From an uncultured Bacteroidales bacterium (GTDB taxonomy: Bacteria > Bacteroidota > Bacteroidia > Bacteroidales > Muribaculaceae), in NCBI GenBank assembly GCA_947176235.1, contig CAMWPM010000003.1:26585-90584 (forward strand): DNA of 64,000 bases. Reading direction: 5' to 3'. Below, piece by piece: positions 44,293 to 53,000 of the stretch. Both the position numbers and the translations under genes were made by a program. Position 1 is the first letter of the stretch. Every line of letters begins with the position of its first letter. The notes under the pieces were generated by a model that was not told the DNA's origin, did not search any database, and worked only from the letters and a program-made list of their open reading frames with translations.

Positions 44293-44366
44293 GGTCCTAT
44301 AGCTCAGTTGGTTAGAGCACCTGACTCATAATCAGGGAGTCCTTGGTTCAAGCCCAAGTGGGACCA
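44293..44366 (+). tRNA. tRNA with CAU anticodon (Met or lysidine-type Ile)
   Basis: The cloverleaf is complete: acceptor GGTCCTA/TGGGACC, D-stem GCTC/GAGC, anticodon stem CCTGA/TCAGG with loop CTCATAA (anticodon 44327-44329), T-stem CTTGG/CCAAG with loop TTCAAGC, discriminator A at 44366. CCA is not encoded (ACTA follows). A CAU anticodon is shared by elongator tRNA-Met and tRNA-Ile2, and I cannot separate them by eye. Initiator Met is excluded because the first pair is G-C and the anticodon stem lacks the three G-C pairs. Confidence 0.92.
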
Positions 44367-44380
44367 CTACTTAAAAATCA

Positions 44381-44413
44381 AGCAGTTACGACAACAATCG
44401 TAGCTGTTTTTTT
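44381..44413 (+). terminator. Terminator of the tRNA transcript
   Basis: CAGTTACG/CGTAGCTG (44383-44390 with 44399-44406, one G-U pair) followed by seven T. Together with the promoter it delimits a ~260-nt unit. Confidence 0.8.
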
Positions 44414-44442
44414 CATGCCTCGAATTTTTCAGGAAAATTCAT

Positions 44443-44450
44443 TAAATTTG
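44443..44450 (+). promoter_or_regulatory. -7 box for the GH97 gene
   Basis: TAAATTTG lies 106 bp before the ATG at 44557; no clear -33 TTG is seen. Confidence 0.35.
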
Positions 44451-44556
44451 CAACAACATCTTAACTCTACAGGCTTGAGCCAACAAACTTACGACTCACT
44501 CAGTAAAAACAATTCCCTTATTTCTGCCGATATTTTCATACCACAAACAAAGAAAC

Positions 44557-46533
44557 ATGAAACGACTAACACTAATCGTCTCCCTCCTGACCTTATCAGC
44601 TGTTGCGCAGGCAAGATCCTTCACCGTCACATCACCCGACAAAGCTGTTGTTGCCACTGTCAATGTTGACAGCGTCATATCATGGAAGGTGGATGTCGAT
44701 GGCAAGGAGGTGCTCGCCCCTTCCGCTATGTCGATGACTGTGGAAAGCGGCATATCGCCCGGCATCAAGCCCAAAGTAAAGAAATCAACAAGCACGAGCG
44801 TCGACCGTACCATCACCCCCGCCGTGTACAAGCGCGCCAAGGTGCATGACCACTACAATCAGCTCACACTCGACATGGGGGGCTATAGCCTTGAGGTTCG
44901 CGCCTACGATGACGGGGCTGCCTACCGGTTCGTGACGGCTGGCAAGAAACCCGTCACTGTTACAGGCGAACGTGTCGAATTCAATTTTCCCGACGACTAC
45001 CCTGCTTACATACCCTACGTCAACGACAACCGCTCAGGCGAACGTTACACCTACTCGTTCGAGAGCTACTATGACCGCTCGAAAATCGGAGAAATGTATG
45101 CTGACTCACTTGCTATCACCCCGCTGCTTGTCGATGCCGGCGACGTGAAAATCGCCGTTAGTGACTTTGGAGGCGTCGACTATCCGGGAATGTTTTTAAA
45201 GCGCAACCCTGACAAGGCAGCCGCACTCGTAGCCGAATTTGCCCCTGTACCCCTAAAAGGCGAGATGGGTGGCTACAACTACCTTAACTTCATCCCCACT
45301 GAGCGTGCCGGATACATCGCACGCGATCTGCCCGGAAGCTTTGAATATCCATGGCGCGCCATCGTCATCAGTAGGGATGATGCTTCTCTGGCTGATACAG
45401 ATATGGCTGTACGGCTCGGGCAGCCGTCACGTATCGCGGAGACATCATGGATCAAGCCCGGCAAAGTGGCTTGGGACTGGTGGAATAATCTTCATGTCAC
45501 TGGTGTCGACTTCAAGGTGGGCAGAAACACAGAGACTTATAAGCACTTCATTGACTTTGCCAAAGAATACGGCATTGAATACATAATTGTTGACGAGGGC
45601 TGGAGCGACCCCAACTCCATTCTCACCGCTGTAGGCGAGATAGACATTCCCGCTCTGGTGGCTTACGGAAAAGACAAGGGCGTCGGAGTGATACTGTGGG
45701 CGTCATGGAAGAATGTGCATAAAGAGCTTGACGAGGCTATGAAACACTATGCCGACATGGGTGTGGCAGGATTCAAGATCGACTTCTTTGATGCCGATGA
45801 CCAGAATATGATGCGCGACATGGAGCGGTTTGCCAAAGCCGCCGCCGACAATAAGATGATTGTCGACTATCATGGCATGAAAGCTAACGGACTGCAGACC
45901 ATTTACCCGAACATTCTTAACTTCGAGGGTGTCAAAGGCCTTGAGAACTATAAGTGGAGCAGTATCGAGAATGATCCCCCACGCTACGCCGTCACAGCGC
46001 CGTTCATACGCACAATAACCGGACCGATGGATTACACACCCGGTGCGATGACCAACGTCAACGAATCCCAACATCGTGCCAACAATGACAACCCCATGTC
46101 TGAAAGCACCCGTGCCCACCAGCTCGCTATGTATGTTGTGTATGACGCTCCTCTGCAGATGTTGGCTGACAGCCCGACACGCTACCGTGCCAATCCTGAA
46201 TGCACAAAAATGATCTCACTCGTGCCCACGGTGTTTGACGAATCCGTGACCCTTGATGGAGAAGTGGGCGAATACATCGTCACCGCACGCCGTAAAGGCG
46301 ACACATGGTATGTCGGAGCTATGACCAACCGCACTCCTCGCGTTGTGAAGATACCCCTGTCATTCCTCGGTGATGGCGATTTCACTATGACGTACGTGGC
46401 TGACGGCATAAACACCGATATAGATGCCTCTGACCATAAGCATGTCTCTGCATCTGTCAACTCCTCCACCACAGCCACTGCCGACATGGCACCCGCGGGA
46501 GGTTGGATGGCTATCATTACCCCTCAAAGATAG
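44557..46533 (+). CDS. GH97 glycoside hydrolase, probably retaining alpha-galactosidase type
   Basis: This 658-residue exported enzyme has a signal peptide (MKRLTLIVSLLTLSAVAQA), an N-terminal beta-sandwich (~20-270), a (beta/alpha)8 barrel (~280-560) and a C-terminal beta domain. The barrel carries VAWDWWNN, IIVDEGW and GFKIDFFDADDQ. GH97 splits into inverting enzymes with glutamate bases (SusB) and retaining enzymes with an aspartate nucleophile (BT1871, D415). Here D409 in KIDFF is at the retaining-type place, favouring alpha-galactosidase; the inverting alpha-glucosidase alternative is not excluded. No SusC/SusD or regulator adjoins, so it is a stand-alone gene. Confidence 0.85.
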   Translation: MKRLTLIVSLLTLSAVAQARSFTVTSPDKAVVATVNVDSVISWKVDVDGKEVLAPSAMSMTVESGISPGIKPKVKKSTSTSVDRTITPAVYKRAKVHDHYNQLTLDMGGYSLEVRAYDDGAAYRFVTAGKKPVTVTGERVEFNFPDDYPAYIPYVNDNRSGERYTYSFESYYDRSKIGEMYADSLAITPLLVDAGDVKIAVSDFGGVDYPGMFLKRNPDKAAALVAEFAPVPLKGEMGGYNYLNFIPTERAGYIARDLPGSFEYPWRAIVISRDDASLADTDMAVRLGQPSRIAETSWIKPGKVAWDWWNNLHVTGVDFKVGRNTETYKHFIDFAKEYGIEYIIVDEGWSDPNSILTAVGEIDIPALVAYGKDKGVGVILWASWKNVHKELDEAMKHYADMGVAGFKIDFFDADDQNMMRDMERFAKAAADNKMIVDYHGMKANGLQTIYPNILNFEGVKGLENYKWSSIENDPPRYAVTAPFIRTITGPMDYTPGAMTNVNESQHRANNDNPMSESTRAHQLAMYVVYDAPLQMLADSPTRYRANPECTKMISLVPTVFDESVTLDGEVGEYIVTARRKGDTWYVGAMTNRTPRVVKIPLSFLGDGDFTMTYVADGINTDIDASDHKHVSASVNSSTTATADMAPAGGWMAIITPQR

Positions 46534-46560
46534 GACAAGCACATTTATCCAATTGCATCT

Positions 46561-46605
46561 CAATAAAGGGCTGATCCGCATTCTTTGTGGCTCAGCCCTT
46601 TATTG
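46561..46605 (+). terminator. Intrinsic terminator of the GH97 gene
   Basis: A 14-bp perfect stem CAATAAAGGGCTGA / TCAGCCCTTTATTG (46561-46574 with 46592-46605). The 3' arm itself ends in a T-rich stretch. Confidence 0.75.
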
Positions 46606-46782
46606 ATTTACCGATATAAGTAAATCATAAAGAGTTACGACCATCATGAGAGAACCATTCTGTCTCTTGTATTCATTTTTTTTATTCTATCGGACAGCCA
46701 TATAGATTTTGGACTTGACAAGATAGTATTTTGACACGGATTAAGGATATGCAAAAGCTTTATCAATGAATTTTTCGGCTAT

Positions 46783-46820
46783 AAAAAAAACGGAAGCCGC
46801 TTCATCTCGAAGTGGCTCCG
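46783..46820 (-). terminator. Terminator of the candidate small RNA
   Basis: Stem of ~12 bp (46791-46803 with 46809-46820, one bulged A and one G-U pair), followed on the minus strand by eight U (46783-46790). Confidence 0.8.
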
Positions 46821-46980
46821 CTGTAGCTTGATTCATTATGAATCGTAATTACAAACCTAACATAAAACATGAATAAAAATCTTTCCTAATCTATATCCTT
46901 AAAACCTTCAAAAAAACCATATCACAAATCAATGCCTTAGGGATCTTAGTCCGTTAAGGATAGCACTTCTCTGAGTGACT
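46783..46980 (-). ncRNA. Candidate ~200-nt small RNA
   Basis: The minus strand has a promoter ending at 46987 and a terminator at 46783-46820, with no reading frame longer than about ten codons between. The predicted RNA starts near 46980 and folds into a 5' hairpin (CACT/AGTG, 46964-46967 with 46974-46977), a second hairpin (CCTTA/TAAGG plus GGA/TCC, 46935-46959), an AT-rich middle, a palindromic hairpin GATTCAT-T-ATGAATC (46830-46844) and the terminator hairpin. Size and layout are like those reported for Bacteroidales-1/6S-type RNAs, but I cannot show membership. A readthrough 3' UTR of the Crp/Fnr gene is the alternative. Confidence 0.5.
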
Positions 46981-46986
46981 ACAATG

Positions 46987-47016
46987 CAAAGTTACAAACC
47001 TTTTCTGAGATGTCAA
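46987..47016 (-). promoter_or_regulatory. Promoter of the candidate small RNA
   Basis: On the minus strand TTG (47014-47016, in CTTGACA), a 19-bp spacer and TAACTTTG (46987-46994). Confidence 0.6.
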
Positions 47017-47198
47017 GCGGTTCGACATGCAATACAGCTCGAATATAGATAGTATAAAGAGCATAAAAATTATATAATTCTAATTTACAAACTGTTATAT
47101 AAACACTGTTGGAAGCCTGATATAGATACAATCACGTTAAAAATCCATGACTTTTCACACTCTGAACCACCTTCGGCGCGCCTGCTCCCCCGTCGGCG

Positions 47199-47885
47199 TC
47201 AGTCGGAATCCGTGTGAAGGATATGCAGGAGATCCCGACGCGAGAGCACCTTTATTTCATCCGTGTCGTAGTCGATTATCCCACGCTCCTTAAGCGAATC
47301 AAGAGTCGACATGAACGATGAGCGTTGGACTCCAAACACGGAGTAGAGGTCACGCTTTTTTGCAGCAAGCGTAATATCACGACCTCCGTTCTGCGTGAGA
47401 GATGTGATCCAGAAGGCTATTCGCTCCTCAAGGCTGCCCGTGGTAAGAGCCATGATCCCCTCCTCAGCCTGCTGAGCTTTCATCGAGATAATGTTCATGA
47501 AATTATACATGAACACGGAGTCGAGCTTAAGCAACTTCACATAGTCATTTTTCGCTATCTGCAGAATTCCCGTGGTTGTCAGTGCTGTCACCTGACAGGG
47601 ATAAAACGTTGATCGTCCGAAGAGAAATTCCGGTGAGATCACAGCGGGAGCATCGAGTGTCTGTGCCACAGTGAAACGATCGTTCGAATTAGCTATACTC
47701 GACCGCACAGTGCCTGAAATTACAAATTTTATATGCGTGCACTGCTCTCCGGGAGTCACTATCGTTTCACCGGGCAGATACTTTAGAAAATGGAATTTCG
47801 TTGTCCCGACGATCTCGTCGAGCCTCGATCTGCTCACTCCATGGAATAGGGGCAGACTCATCAGAATGTCAAACATGCTGTCCAT
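47199..47885 (-). CDS. Crp/Fnr family transcriptional regulator
   Basis: This 228-residue protein has a cyclic-nucleotide-binding-like beta-roll (~20-135: FLKYLPGETIVTPGEQCTHIKFVISGTV), a dimerisation helix (~140-165) and a winged helix-turn-helix (~170-220: LAAKKRDLYSVFGVQRSSFMSTLDSL, shown in parts). The residues that bind cAMP in Crp are not conserved (no RxS in the usual place), and no N-terminal cysteine cluster for an Fnr-type Fe-S centre is present, so the signal is unknown. A 9-5-9 inverted repeat lies 38-60 bp before the ATG and may be an autoregulatory site. The BASS transporter gene lies upstream on the same strand, 151 bp away. Confidence 0.85.
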   Translation of the reverse strand: MDSMFDILMSLPLFHGVSRSRLDEIVGTTKFHFLKYLPGETIVTPGEQCTHIKFVISGTVRSSIANSNDRFTVAQTLDAPAVISPEFLFGRSTFYPCQVTALTTTGILQIAKNDYVKLLKLDSVFMYNFMNIISMKAQQAEEGIMALTTGSLEERIAFWITSLTQNGGRDITLAAKKRDLYSVFGVQRSSFMSTLDSLKERGIIDYDTDEIKVLSRRDLLHILHTDSD

Positions 47886-47922
47886 AAGGCGGTTCTATTA
47901 AGGTTAGTTGCTTCTTAACGTG

Positions 47923-47945
47923 GTAAATATGTTTATCATATTTAC
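47923..47945. promoter_or_regulatory. Inverted-repeat candidate operator before the Crp/Fnr gene
   Basis: GTAAATATG-TTTAT-CATATTTAC is a perfect 9-bp repeat with a 5-bp spacer, the size of a Crp-family dimer site, located just upstream of the regulator's own start. It could also serve as a weak hairpin after the transporter gene. Confidence 0.45.
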
Positions 47946-48036
47946 TTTATAACACTTCAAACGTTAAAAAGTTAAATCCGTAAACTCACCAACCTCATTA
48001 TTGCTCCTCAAGCTCCTGCTCCATATTCCCCTTCGT

Positions 48037-48948
48037 CTAAGCCCCCTCCTTAGGCTTGCGGGCGTGGAAGTAGAGTTGCAGCGAATTAATTGTATTTTGC
48101 CATGCCACGTATGCCGCCGGACCGATTGAGGTGATTGGATGAAGAAATGTCAGCGCCATCCATATCGCAAGCACCGTGTTTTTCTGCCCCAGTCCCTGAG
48201 CACCTGCAATTTTATCGCCGCACCGTCTGCCTATTATTCGTCCGACATAGAATTGCAGACAGCAGACGATCAGCGACACGCCGGCAATAGCCGACATCAC
48301 AGCCACATTGTCGTGGTGATTGATAATATAGCTCATCGCAGTTCCCACCACGATAAACAGCGACACAGCCCAGATGTAGAACGACAGCGACTGATGCGAC
48401 GCAATCGCTCCATGCACCTTAGGCACCGTGATCTTCAGCAGGAGCGCCACAGCAAGCGGACCAAGAATCAGAGGTACAACCTTGAGTGAGATGATCATCG
48501 TTGTATCCACGAATCCGATGGCAGCTTCCGGATTCATCCACGTAAAGAGGATCGGAGCGAGAATAGCTACGGAAAAATTACTTACGAGCGAGAACGTGGC
48601 GAGTCTCGGCACACTTCCGCCAAGCATCCCGGTGATGACCGGGGCAGCTGTAGCTGTGGGGCAGAACACACAGATAAACGCGCCCTGTGCCACTTCGCGG
48701 TTTATGGGCAGTAAAGCAAGATAGAGCGCGAGGGATGCTCCAAGCTGTATGAGAATAAGCCAGCCTGAGAGTCTGGTCAATCTGAATTCCCGCAGGTTCA
48801 CCTTGCAATAAGTGATAAGCAGCATCACGAATATGAGCCACGGCGAGAAGGGTGCAAGAAAGCCCATAAGGTTGTGAAATAGCATTCCGCCCACCATGGC
48901 AATCGGAAGAATCCATGGTTTCAGACGGTTACGAAGTTCGGCAGTCAT
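48037..48948 (-). CDS. Bile acid:sodium symporter (BASS) family transporter
   Basis: This 303-residue protein has about nine or ten membrane segments, of the SBF-like/BASS superfamily: LLITYCKVNLREFRLT, CPTATAAPVITGMLGGS (a crossover-region motif), and GLGQKNTVLAIWMALTFLHP, which matches the QN-containing ion-site segment of BASS proteins. The natural substrates of bacterial members include organic anions such as pantoate, pyruvate or bile acids, so substrate is open. In a gut bacterium bile acid is possible but not shown. It lies between cdsA and the Crp/Fnr regulator, all on the minus strand; regulation by the Crp/Fnr protein is possible. Confidence 0.85.
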   Translation of the reverse strand: MTAELRNRLKPWILPIAMVGGMLFHNLMGFLAPFSPWLIFVMLLITYCKVNLREFRLTRLSGWLILIQLGASLALYLALLPINREVAQGAFICVFCPTATAAPVITGMLGGSVPRLATFSLVSNFSVAILAPILFTWMNPEAAIGFVDTTMIISLKVVPLILGPLAVALLLKITVPKVHGAIASHQSLSFYIWAVSLFIVVGTAMSYIINHHDNVAVMSAIAGVSLIVCCLQFYVGRIIGRRCGDKIAGAQGLGQKNTVLAIWMALTFLHPITSIGPAAYVAWQNTINSLQLYFHARKPKEGA

Positions 48949-48997
48949 CTTCGTTCAGATTTCACCAATAGAAAATTTATAGAGGACAGTGGATTTT

Positions 48998-49834
48998 TCA
49001 GAAAAGTCCGGAGAGCAGACGCAAGCCGAACACAAATACCACGGAAGCCGGAGCCACAAACAGGAGCGAGTCAATACGGTCCAGTATACCTCCGTGACCC
49101 GGAATCAGACGCCCCGAATCCTTAACGTTGAGTGTACGCTTGATCAGCGACTCCACCAGATCGCCCAGTGTTGCCACAACTCCCACCACAACTCCGTAAG
49201 CCGCCCAGACTCCCGTCGGGGCAACGCCTCCAATCTCACTGACGAAGCGGGAAGCCAGGAATCCGGCAATGGCAGCAAAAGCCAAACCTCCCCAAAATCC
49301 CTCCCATGATTTCTTAGGCGAAATTCGTTCGAATAGCCTTGTCCTGCCCATCGACGAACCCACCAGATAAGCTCCCGTGTCATTAAGCCAGATCATCACG
49401 AACATCAGAAGCACTATAGCAGGTGTATAAGCGTAGAGGAAATTCAACACTCCGAGCGGCATCGCAATGTAGAGCTGCGACATCATTGACCGGCTCAGGG
49501 CTTCGATCTGATTGGTGTGATGGAGATAAAGTCCGGTTGTAAGCCTCACGAGCACCCACAGGACATAGCAGATGGCAAACGGCAGCGACATTCTTATCGA
49601 AGTGGCGGCAAGACCGCATGATGTCACCAGAAGGATAGACCCCACGGCATCAAGCGTCGACGTCAGATAACGGTTATGCTCCTGATTCTGGCACAGATGA
49701 TCAAACTCTATGGTGGCGAGCACTGCAAAAAGAAGAGTCAGTCCGAGAAAAGCAGCCTGACCGAGCATGATTGCTCCGACAATTATCACGATATACACTA
49801 ATCCCGAAAGGGAGCGGACAAGCATGTTGCTCAT
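48998..49834 (-). CDS. cdsA: Phosphatidate cytidylyltransferase
   Basis: CdsA makes CDP-diacylglycerol for phospholipid synthesis. From the ATG at 49834 the protein has 278 residues and about eight membrane segments. The family signature is intact: KRTLNVKDSGRLIPGHGGILD, with the KD and the HGG-x-x-D-R-x-D aspartates needed for metal binding, plus WLNDTGAYLVGSSMGRT upstream. A longer frame from 49948 would add 38 polar residues and run into the promoter region (TAACTTTG at 49936-49943, minus strand), so I reject it. No terminator is visible before the BASS gene 49 bp downstream. Confidence 0.93.
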   Translation of the reverse strand: MSNMLVRSLSGLVYIVIIVGAIMLGQAAFLGLTLLFAVLATIEFDHLCQNQEHNRYLTSTLDAVGSILLVTSCGLAATSIRMSLPFAICYVLWVLVRLTTGLYLHHTNQIEALSRSMMSQLYIAMPLGVLNFLYAYTPAIVLLMFVMIWLNDTGAYLVGSSMGRTRLFERISPKKSWEGFWGGLAFAAIAGFLASRFVSEIGGVAPTGVWAAYGVVVGVVATLGDLVESLIKRTLNVKDSGRLIPGHGGILDRIDSLLFVAPASVVFVFGLRLLSGLF

Positions 49835-50178
49835 TGTGGTGAAAAGAATGGCTAATAGTTGACAAAATCGTTTGTTATCAGCGGATTGCCCTAAGAAATC
49901 ATTCTGTCGGGAATTTGCATCTACAAAACAAGGTGCAAAGTTACCCAATTTCCATATTCTCTGCTATTTTTTTAACCTTAAATTAAGTTAACCCGCCCCT
50001 TCCACCTCACTTTAAGAAACTTTAAAGCAGGCGGGGGTGACCATTCAAAGTTTTTGTAGTAAATTTGCGTGAATAATAGCACAATCGGACGGATGTCTAT
50101 TTTTAGCCTCTTTCGAGACCTGTTGAATTTCTTAACCGATCACTATCACCGACATTTTCACATCTTAGCGACATTGAA
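49835..50178. other. 344-bp divergent intergenic region
   Basis: Between cdsA and the DUF5106 gene. It holds a minus-strand -7 box TAACTTTG (49936-49943) for cdsA and a plus-strand TAAATTTG (50060-50067) for the DUF5106-mnmA run, both without a clear -33 partner. The plus leader would be ~105 nt. No gene or RNA was recognised. Confidence 0.5.
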
Positions 50179-51114
50179 ATGAAAAAATTATTTACTTGCA
50201 TATTACTTTCTCTTGTATCGCTTCTGGCATCTATTGCCCAGACACCTGCACTTCCCGAACGCTACTTCCCTTATCCCGAGCCTCCAGAGAATCTCACCAC
50301 TCTTGAGGAACGCACCTCTTACCTTGTCGAGCATTTCTGGGAGCGTTGCAACTTCAAGTCAGCTTTCTCCTCTCAGACAAAGTTCGCTCAGGCTTTCGAC
50401 GACTATATTTCCTTCATGCCTTACGCCGACGGCCGCGTTGTCCACGAGTCGATCGACCGCCTCATTAAGGAAGTGAAGAAGAATCCCAAAAACATGCTTA
50501 CCCTCGCCCGGCTTGCGGAATCAAGGCTATATGACGGCGAATCTGATTACACCAGCGACGAACTCTACCTTCCCTTTGCACGTGCCGCAGTCGCCACCAA
50601 AGGTATCCCTTCTGCCGACCGTAAGCAATTCGAGGAACACATTGCCTCGATCGAACACACCATCGTTGGATCCCCGATAGCCGACCTAACCTTGACTCTC
50701 CCCGACGGCTCACGTCACCAACTCTCGGAAATGACCGGACGCTACACCCTCATCTTTGTCGATCGTCCCGGCGACATGGACAATCTTCTTGCACGTACTC
50801 GCCTGTCTGCCGACCCAAGCATCAACGAACTCATCGCCGATGGCTATCTCCAGGTGATCATTCTCACTCCTGCGGCGCCTGACGATGCCTGGCGCGCATC
50901 TGTTGCCGATTATCCATCCAACTGGATCGTTGCCGCATCACCCGAAGCCGCCACATGCCTCGACATGCGTTACGTCCCCACTATCTATTATCTCAACCGC
51001 GACAACCTTATTCTTTCAAAGACCCTTGAGACCGAGAACCTTCTCGGTGCCTTTCACGTGGTTCTTTCCAACCGCAAGGCTAAGAACGCGGCATCCTCCA
51101 CTCAGCAGCCCTAG
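50179..51114 (+). CDS. DUF5106-type lipid- or periplasm-targeted protein with thioredoxin-like end
   Basis: A 311-residue exported protein (signal peptide [21 protein letters not shown]). Residues ~25-155 look like DUF5106 ([31 protein letters not shown]), a helical domain found before TlpA-like domains in Bacteroidetes. Residues ~165-300 have the thioredoxin-like strand order ([40 protein letters not shown] with the cis-proline), but the CxxC is replaced by DRPGDMD, so it should be redox-inactive. Function unknown. mnmA starts 8 bp downstream, so the two are co-transcribed. Confidence 0.7.
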   Translation: MKKLFTCILLSLVSLLASIAQTPALPERYFPYPEPPENLTTLEERTSYLVEHFWERCNFKSAFSSQTKFAQAFDDYISFMPYADGRVVHESIDRLIKEVKKNPKNMLTLARLAESRLYDGESDYTSDELYLPFARAAVATKGIPSADRKQFEEHIASIEHTIVGSPIADLTLTLPDGSRHQLSEMTGRYTLIFVDRPGDMDNLLARTRLSADPSINELIADGYLQVIILTPAAPDDAWRASVADYPSNWIVAASPEAATCLDMRYVPTIYYLNRDNLILSKTLETENLLGAFHVVLSNRKAKNAASSTQQP

Positions 51115-51122
51115 CAGCAGGA

Positions 51123-52220
51123 ATGAAGATAGCCACCCTAATATCCGGCGGCGTTGACAGCGCCGTAACAGTCCATCGGCTCCACGAACAGGGATTCGAT
51201 CAGCACCTCTTTTACATCCGCATAGGTCTTGATGACGGTGAAGGTGATTGCTCCGCTGAGGAGGACATCGAGATGTGTTCGTTGATTGCACGGCGGTATG
51301 GCTTGCCATTTGATGTCGTGTCGCTGCACCAGGAATACTGGGACAATGTAATGCAGTACGCACTCGACACTGTTCGGCAGGGACTGACACCCAACCCCGA
51401 CATCATGTGCAACCGTATCATTAAGTTCGGTTACTTCGAGCAGCGCTGGGGTCATCTATTTGATCGCACTGCCACCGGTCACTATGCCACAACCCGTCTG
51501 ATCGACGGCATGACATGGCTCAGCACGGCATGTGATCCGGTTAAGGACCAGACGGATTTTCTCGCACGTATCACGGGAGAACAGCTTTCGCATCTTATGT
51601 TTCCCATTGGCGACCTCCCCAAGAGCGAAGTCCGTCGGATAGCTTCGGAGTCAGCACTCCCTAATGCGTCCCGAAAGGATAGTCAAGGCATCTGTTTTCT
51701 GGGAAAAATCAACTATAATGACTTCCTGCGCCGCCATCTTGGAGAACGTCCCGGTGCCATTATCGAGATCGAGACTGGCAGAAAACTCGGCGAACATCGT
51801 GGTTTCTGGTTTCATACGATCGGTCAGCGCAAAGGTCTCGGTTTGAGCGGCGGACCATGGTACGTTGTAAGGAAAAACGTAGCCGACAACGTCATTTACG
51901 TTTCCAATGGCTACGGAACAGAGAAACAGTACGGCAACGTCATCCACATTGACGAGATGCACTTCATTACGGCAGATCCCTGGAAGGATACCGACTGCAT
52001 CGAACGCCACATTACATTTAAGAACCGCCACATGCCGTCATTCATTCCTGCCACAATCACACGCCTCCCCTCCCCCGATTCATCCCTTCCGTCGCGCGAG
52101 TACGTCATTCGGAGTGCCGAACCAGTCCAGGGAATAGCCCCGGGGCAATTTGCTGTCATCTACGACAGTGACTGCAAGGTTTGTTACGGAAGCGGTATTA
52201 TCACAGGACAAAAAATCTGA
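51123..52220 (+). CDS. mnmA: tRNA-specific 2-thiouridylase MnmA
   Basis: MnmA installs the 2-thio group on U34 of tRNA-Lys, -Glu and -Gln. The 365-residue protein has the ATP-PP loop [10 protein letters not shown], the first catalytic cysteine in [15 protein letters not shown], and the second in [17 protein letters not shown]. The C-terminal tRNA-binding beta-barrels are complete ([19 protein letters not shown]). It follows the DUF5106 gene by 8 bp and precedes the bifunctional-nuclease gene by 8 bp, an operon with tight spacing. Confidence 0.96.
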   Translation: MKIATLISGGVDSAVTVHRLHEQGFDQHLFYIRIGLDDGEGDCSAEEDIEMCSLIARRYGLPFDVVSLHQEYWDNVMQYALDTVRQGLTPNPDIMCNRIIKFGYFEQRWGHLFDRTATGHYATTRLIDGMTWLSTACDPVKDQTDFLARITGEQLSHLMFPIGDLPKSEVRRIASESALPNASRKDSQGICFLGKINYNDFLRRHLGERPGAIIEIETGRKLGEHRGFWFHTIGQRKGLGLSGGPWYVVRKNVADNVIYVSNGYGTEKQYGNVIHIDEMHFITADPWKDTDCIERHITFKNRHMPSFIPATITRLPSPDSSLPSREYVIRSAEPVQGIAPGQFAVIYDSDCKVCYGSGIITGQKI

Positions 52221-52228
52221 TCACGCCT

Positions 52229-52951
52229 ATGGAAAAAAGAGTACTTCTTCGTGTCATGGGACTCTCCTACAATCAGATTCAGGACGGAGCCTACGCCCTG
52301 ATTCTCGCTCAGGTCGGAGGTCCCTACCGTATCCCGGTGGTGATCGGTACTCCCGAAGCTCAGTCCATCGCCATCCGTATGGAAGGCATCACCACACCCC
52401 GTCCCCTCACCCACGATCTCTTTGTCAGCTTCGCACACGCTTTCGGCGTACGGCTTGTAGAGGTGTTCATCTACAAATTTGAAGACGGAATTTTCTCGTC
52501 CGAACTCACTTTTACCGACGGTGAGCGACAGATGGTCATCGACTCCCGCACTTCCGATGCAATCGCTATAGCGATGCGCACCAAAGCCCCCATCTACACC
52601 ACACGCGAAATTCTTCACGAGACAGGATTCATACTCGATATCCGCGACAGCCGTGAGGTCGATAACGACGGGGATAACGAGGAGGATGACGATTTCGACA
52701 ATGATAGCGATGAAGGATACGAAGATGATAGCCGGGAGAATGAATCTCACCCTGACGACCACAATCGCCTTTCTGAAGAATTTGCTGACGCGCTTTCACC
52801 TGATCCACTGCACCCTGACCATTACCTCTCTTTCACCACTCAGCAGCTCCACGTGAGCCTCCGTGAAGCTATTGAAGCGGAGGACTACGAAGTTGCTGCA
52901 CTCATCAAGGCTGAGATCGAACGCCGCCCGCCGCTACCGCTTTCCGAATAA
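52229..52951 (+). CDS. Bifunctional nuclease (BFN, DUF151) domain protein with UVR motif
   Basis: A 240-residue cytosolic protein from the ATG at 52229 (an earlier ATG at 52181 lies inside mnmA). Residues ~1-135 are the BFN/DUF151 domain: GAYALILAQVGGPYRIPVVIG, the AQSIAIRMEG motif and SRTSDAIAIAMRTKAPIY. An acidic linker follows (~140-190, NEEDDDFDNDSDEG). The last ~35 residues contain a UvrB/UvrC motif (LHVSLREAIEAEDYEVAALI). Plant and Thermotoga-type BFN proteins have been reported to cut DNA and RNA; the fusion to a UVR motif is typical of Bacteroidetes members. Role unknown. Confidence 0.82.
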   Translation: MEKRVLLRVMGLSYNQIQDGAYALILAQVGGPYRIPVVIGTPEAQSIAIRMEGITTPRPLTHDLFVSFAHAFGVRLVEVFIYKFEDGIFSSELTFTDGERQMVIDSRTSDAIAIAMRTKAPIYTTREILHETGFILDIRDSREVDNDGDNEEDDDFDNDSDEGYEDDSRENESHPDDHNRLSEEFADALSPDPLHPDHYLSFTTQQLHVSLREAIEAEDYEVAALIKAEIERRPPLPLSE

Positions 52952-53000
52952 CCCCTTAATGAATATTCTGACCCGACGATTACCCAAATCATTCATCACC

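Larger units (their letters stand above)
46606..47198. other. 593-bp gene-free interval
   Basis: AT-rich, no credible protein gene on either strand. 46606-46780 shows nothing recognisable. 46783-46994 holds the candidate small RNA with promoter and terminator on the minus strand. 46995-47198 contains only AT-rich sequence and the tail of the Crp/Fnr transcript; no terminator hairpin was found directly after the Crp/Fnr stop. Confidence 0.6.

Noticed and set aside
46783..46980. Firm call as 6S RNA or Bacteroidales-1 RNA
   Set aside because: Size and signals fit, but I could not build a convincing rod with a central bubble by eye, so the family is left open.
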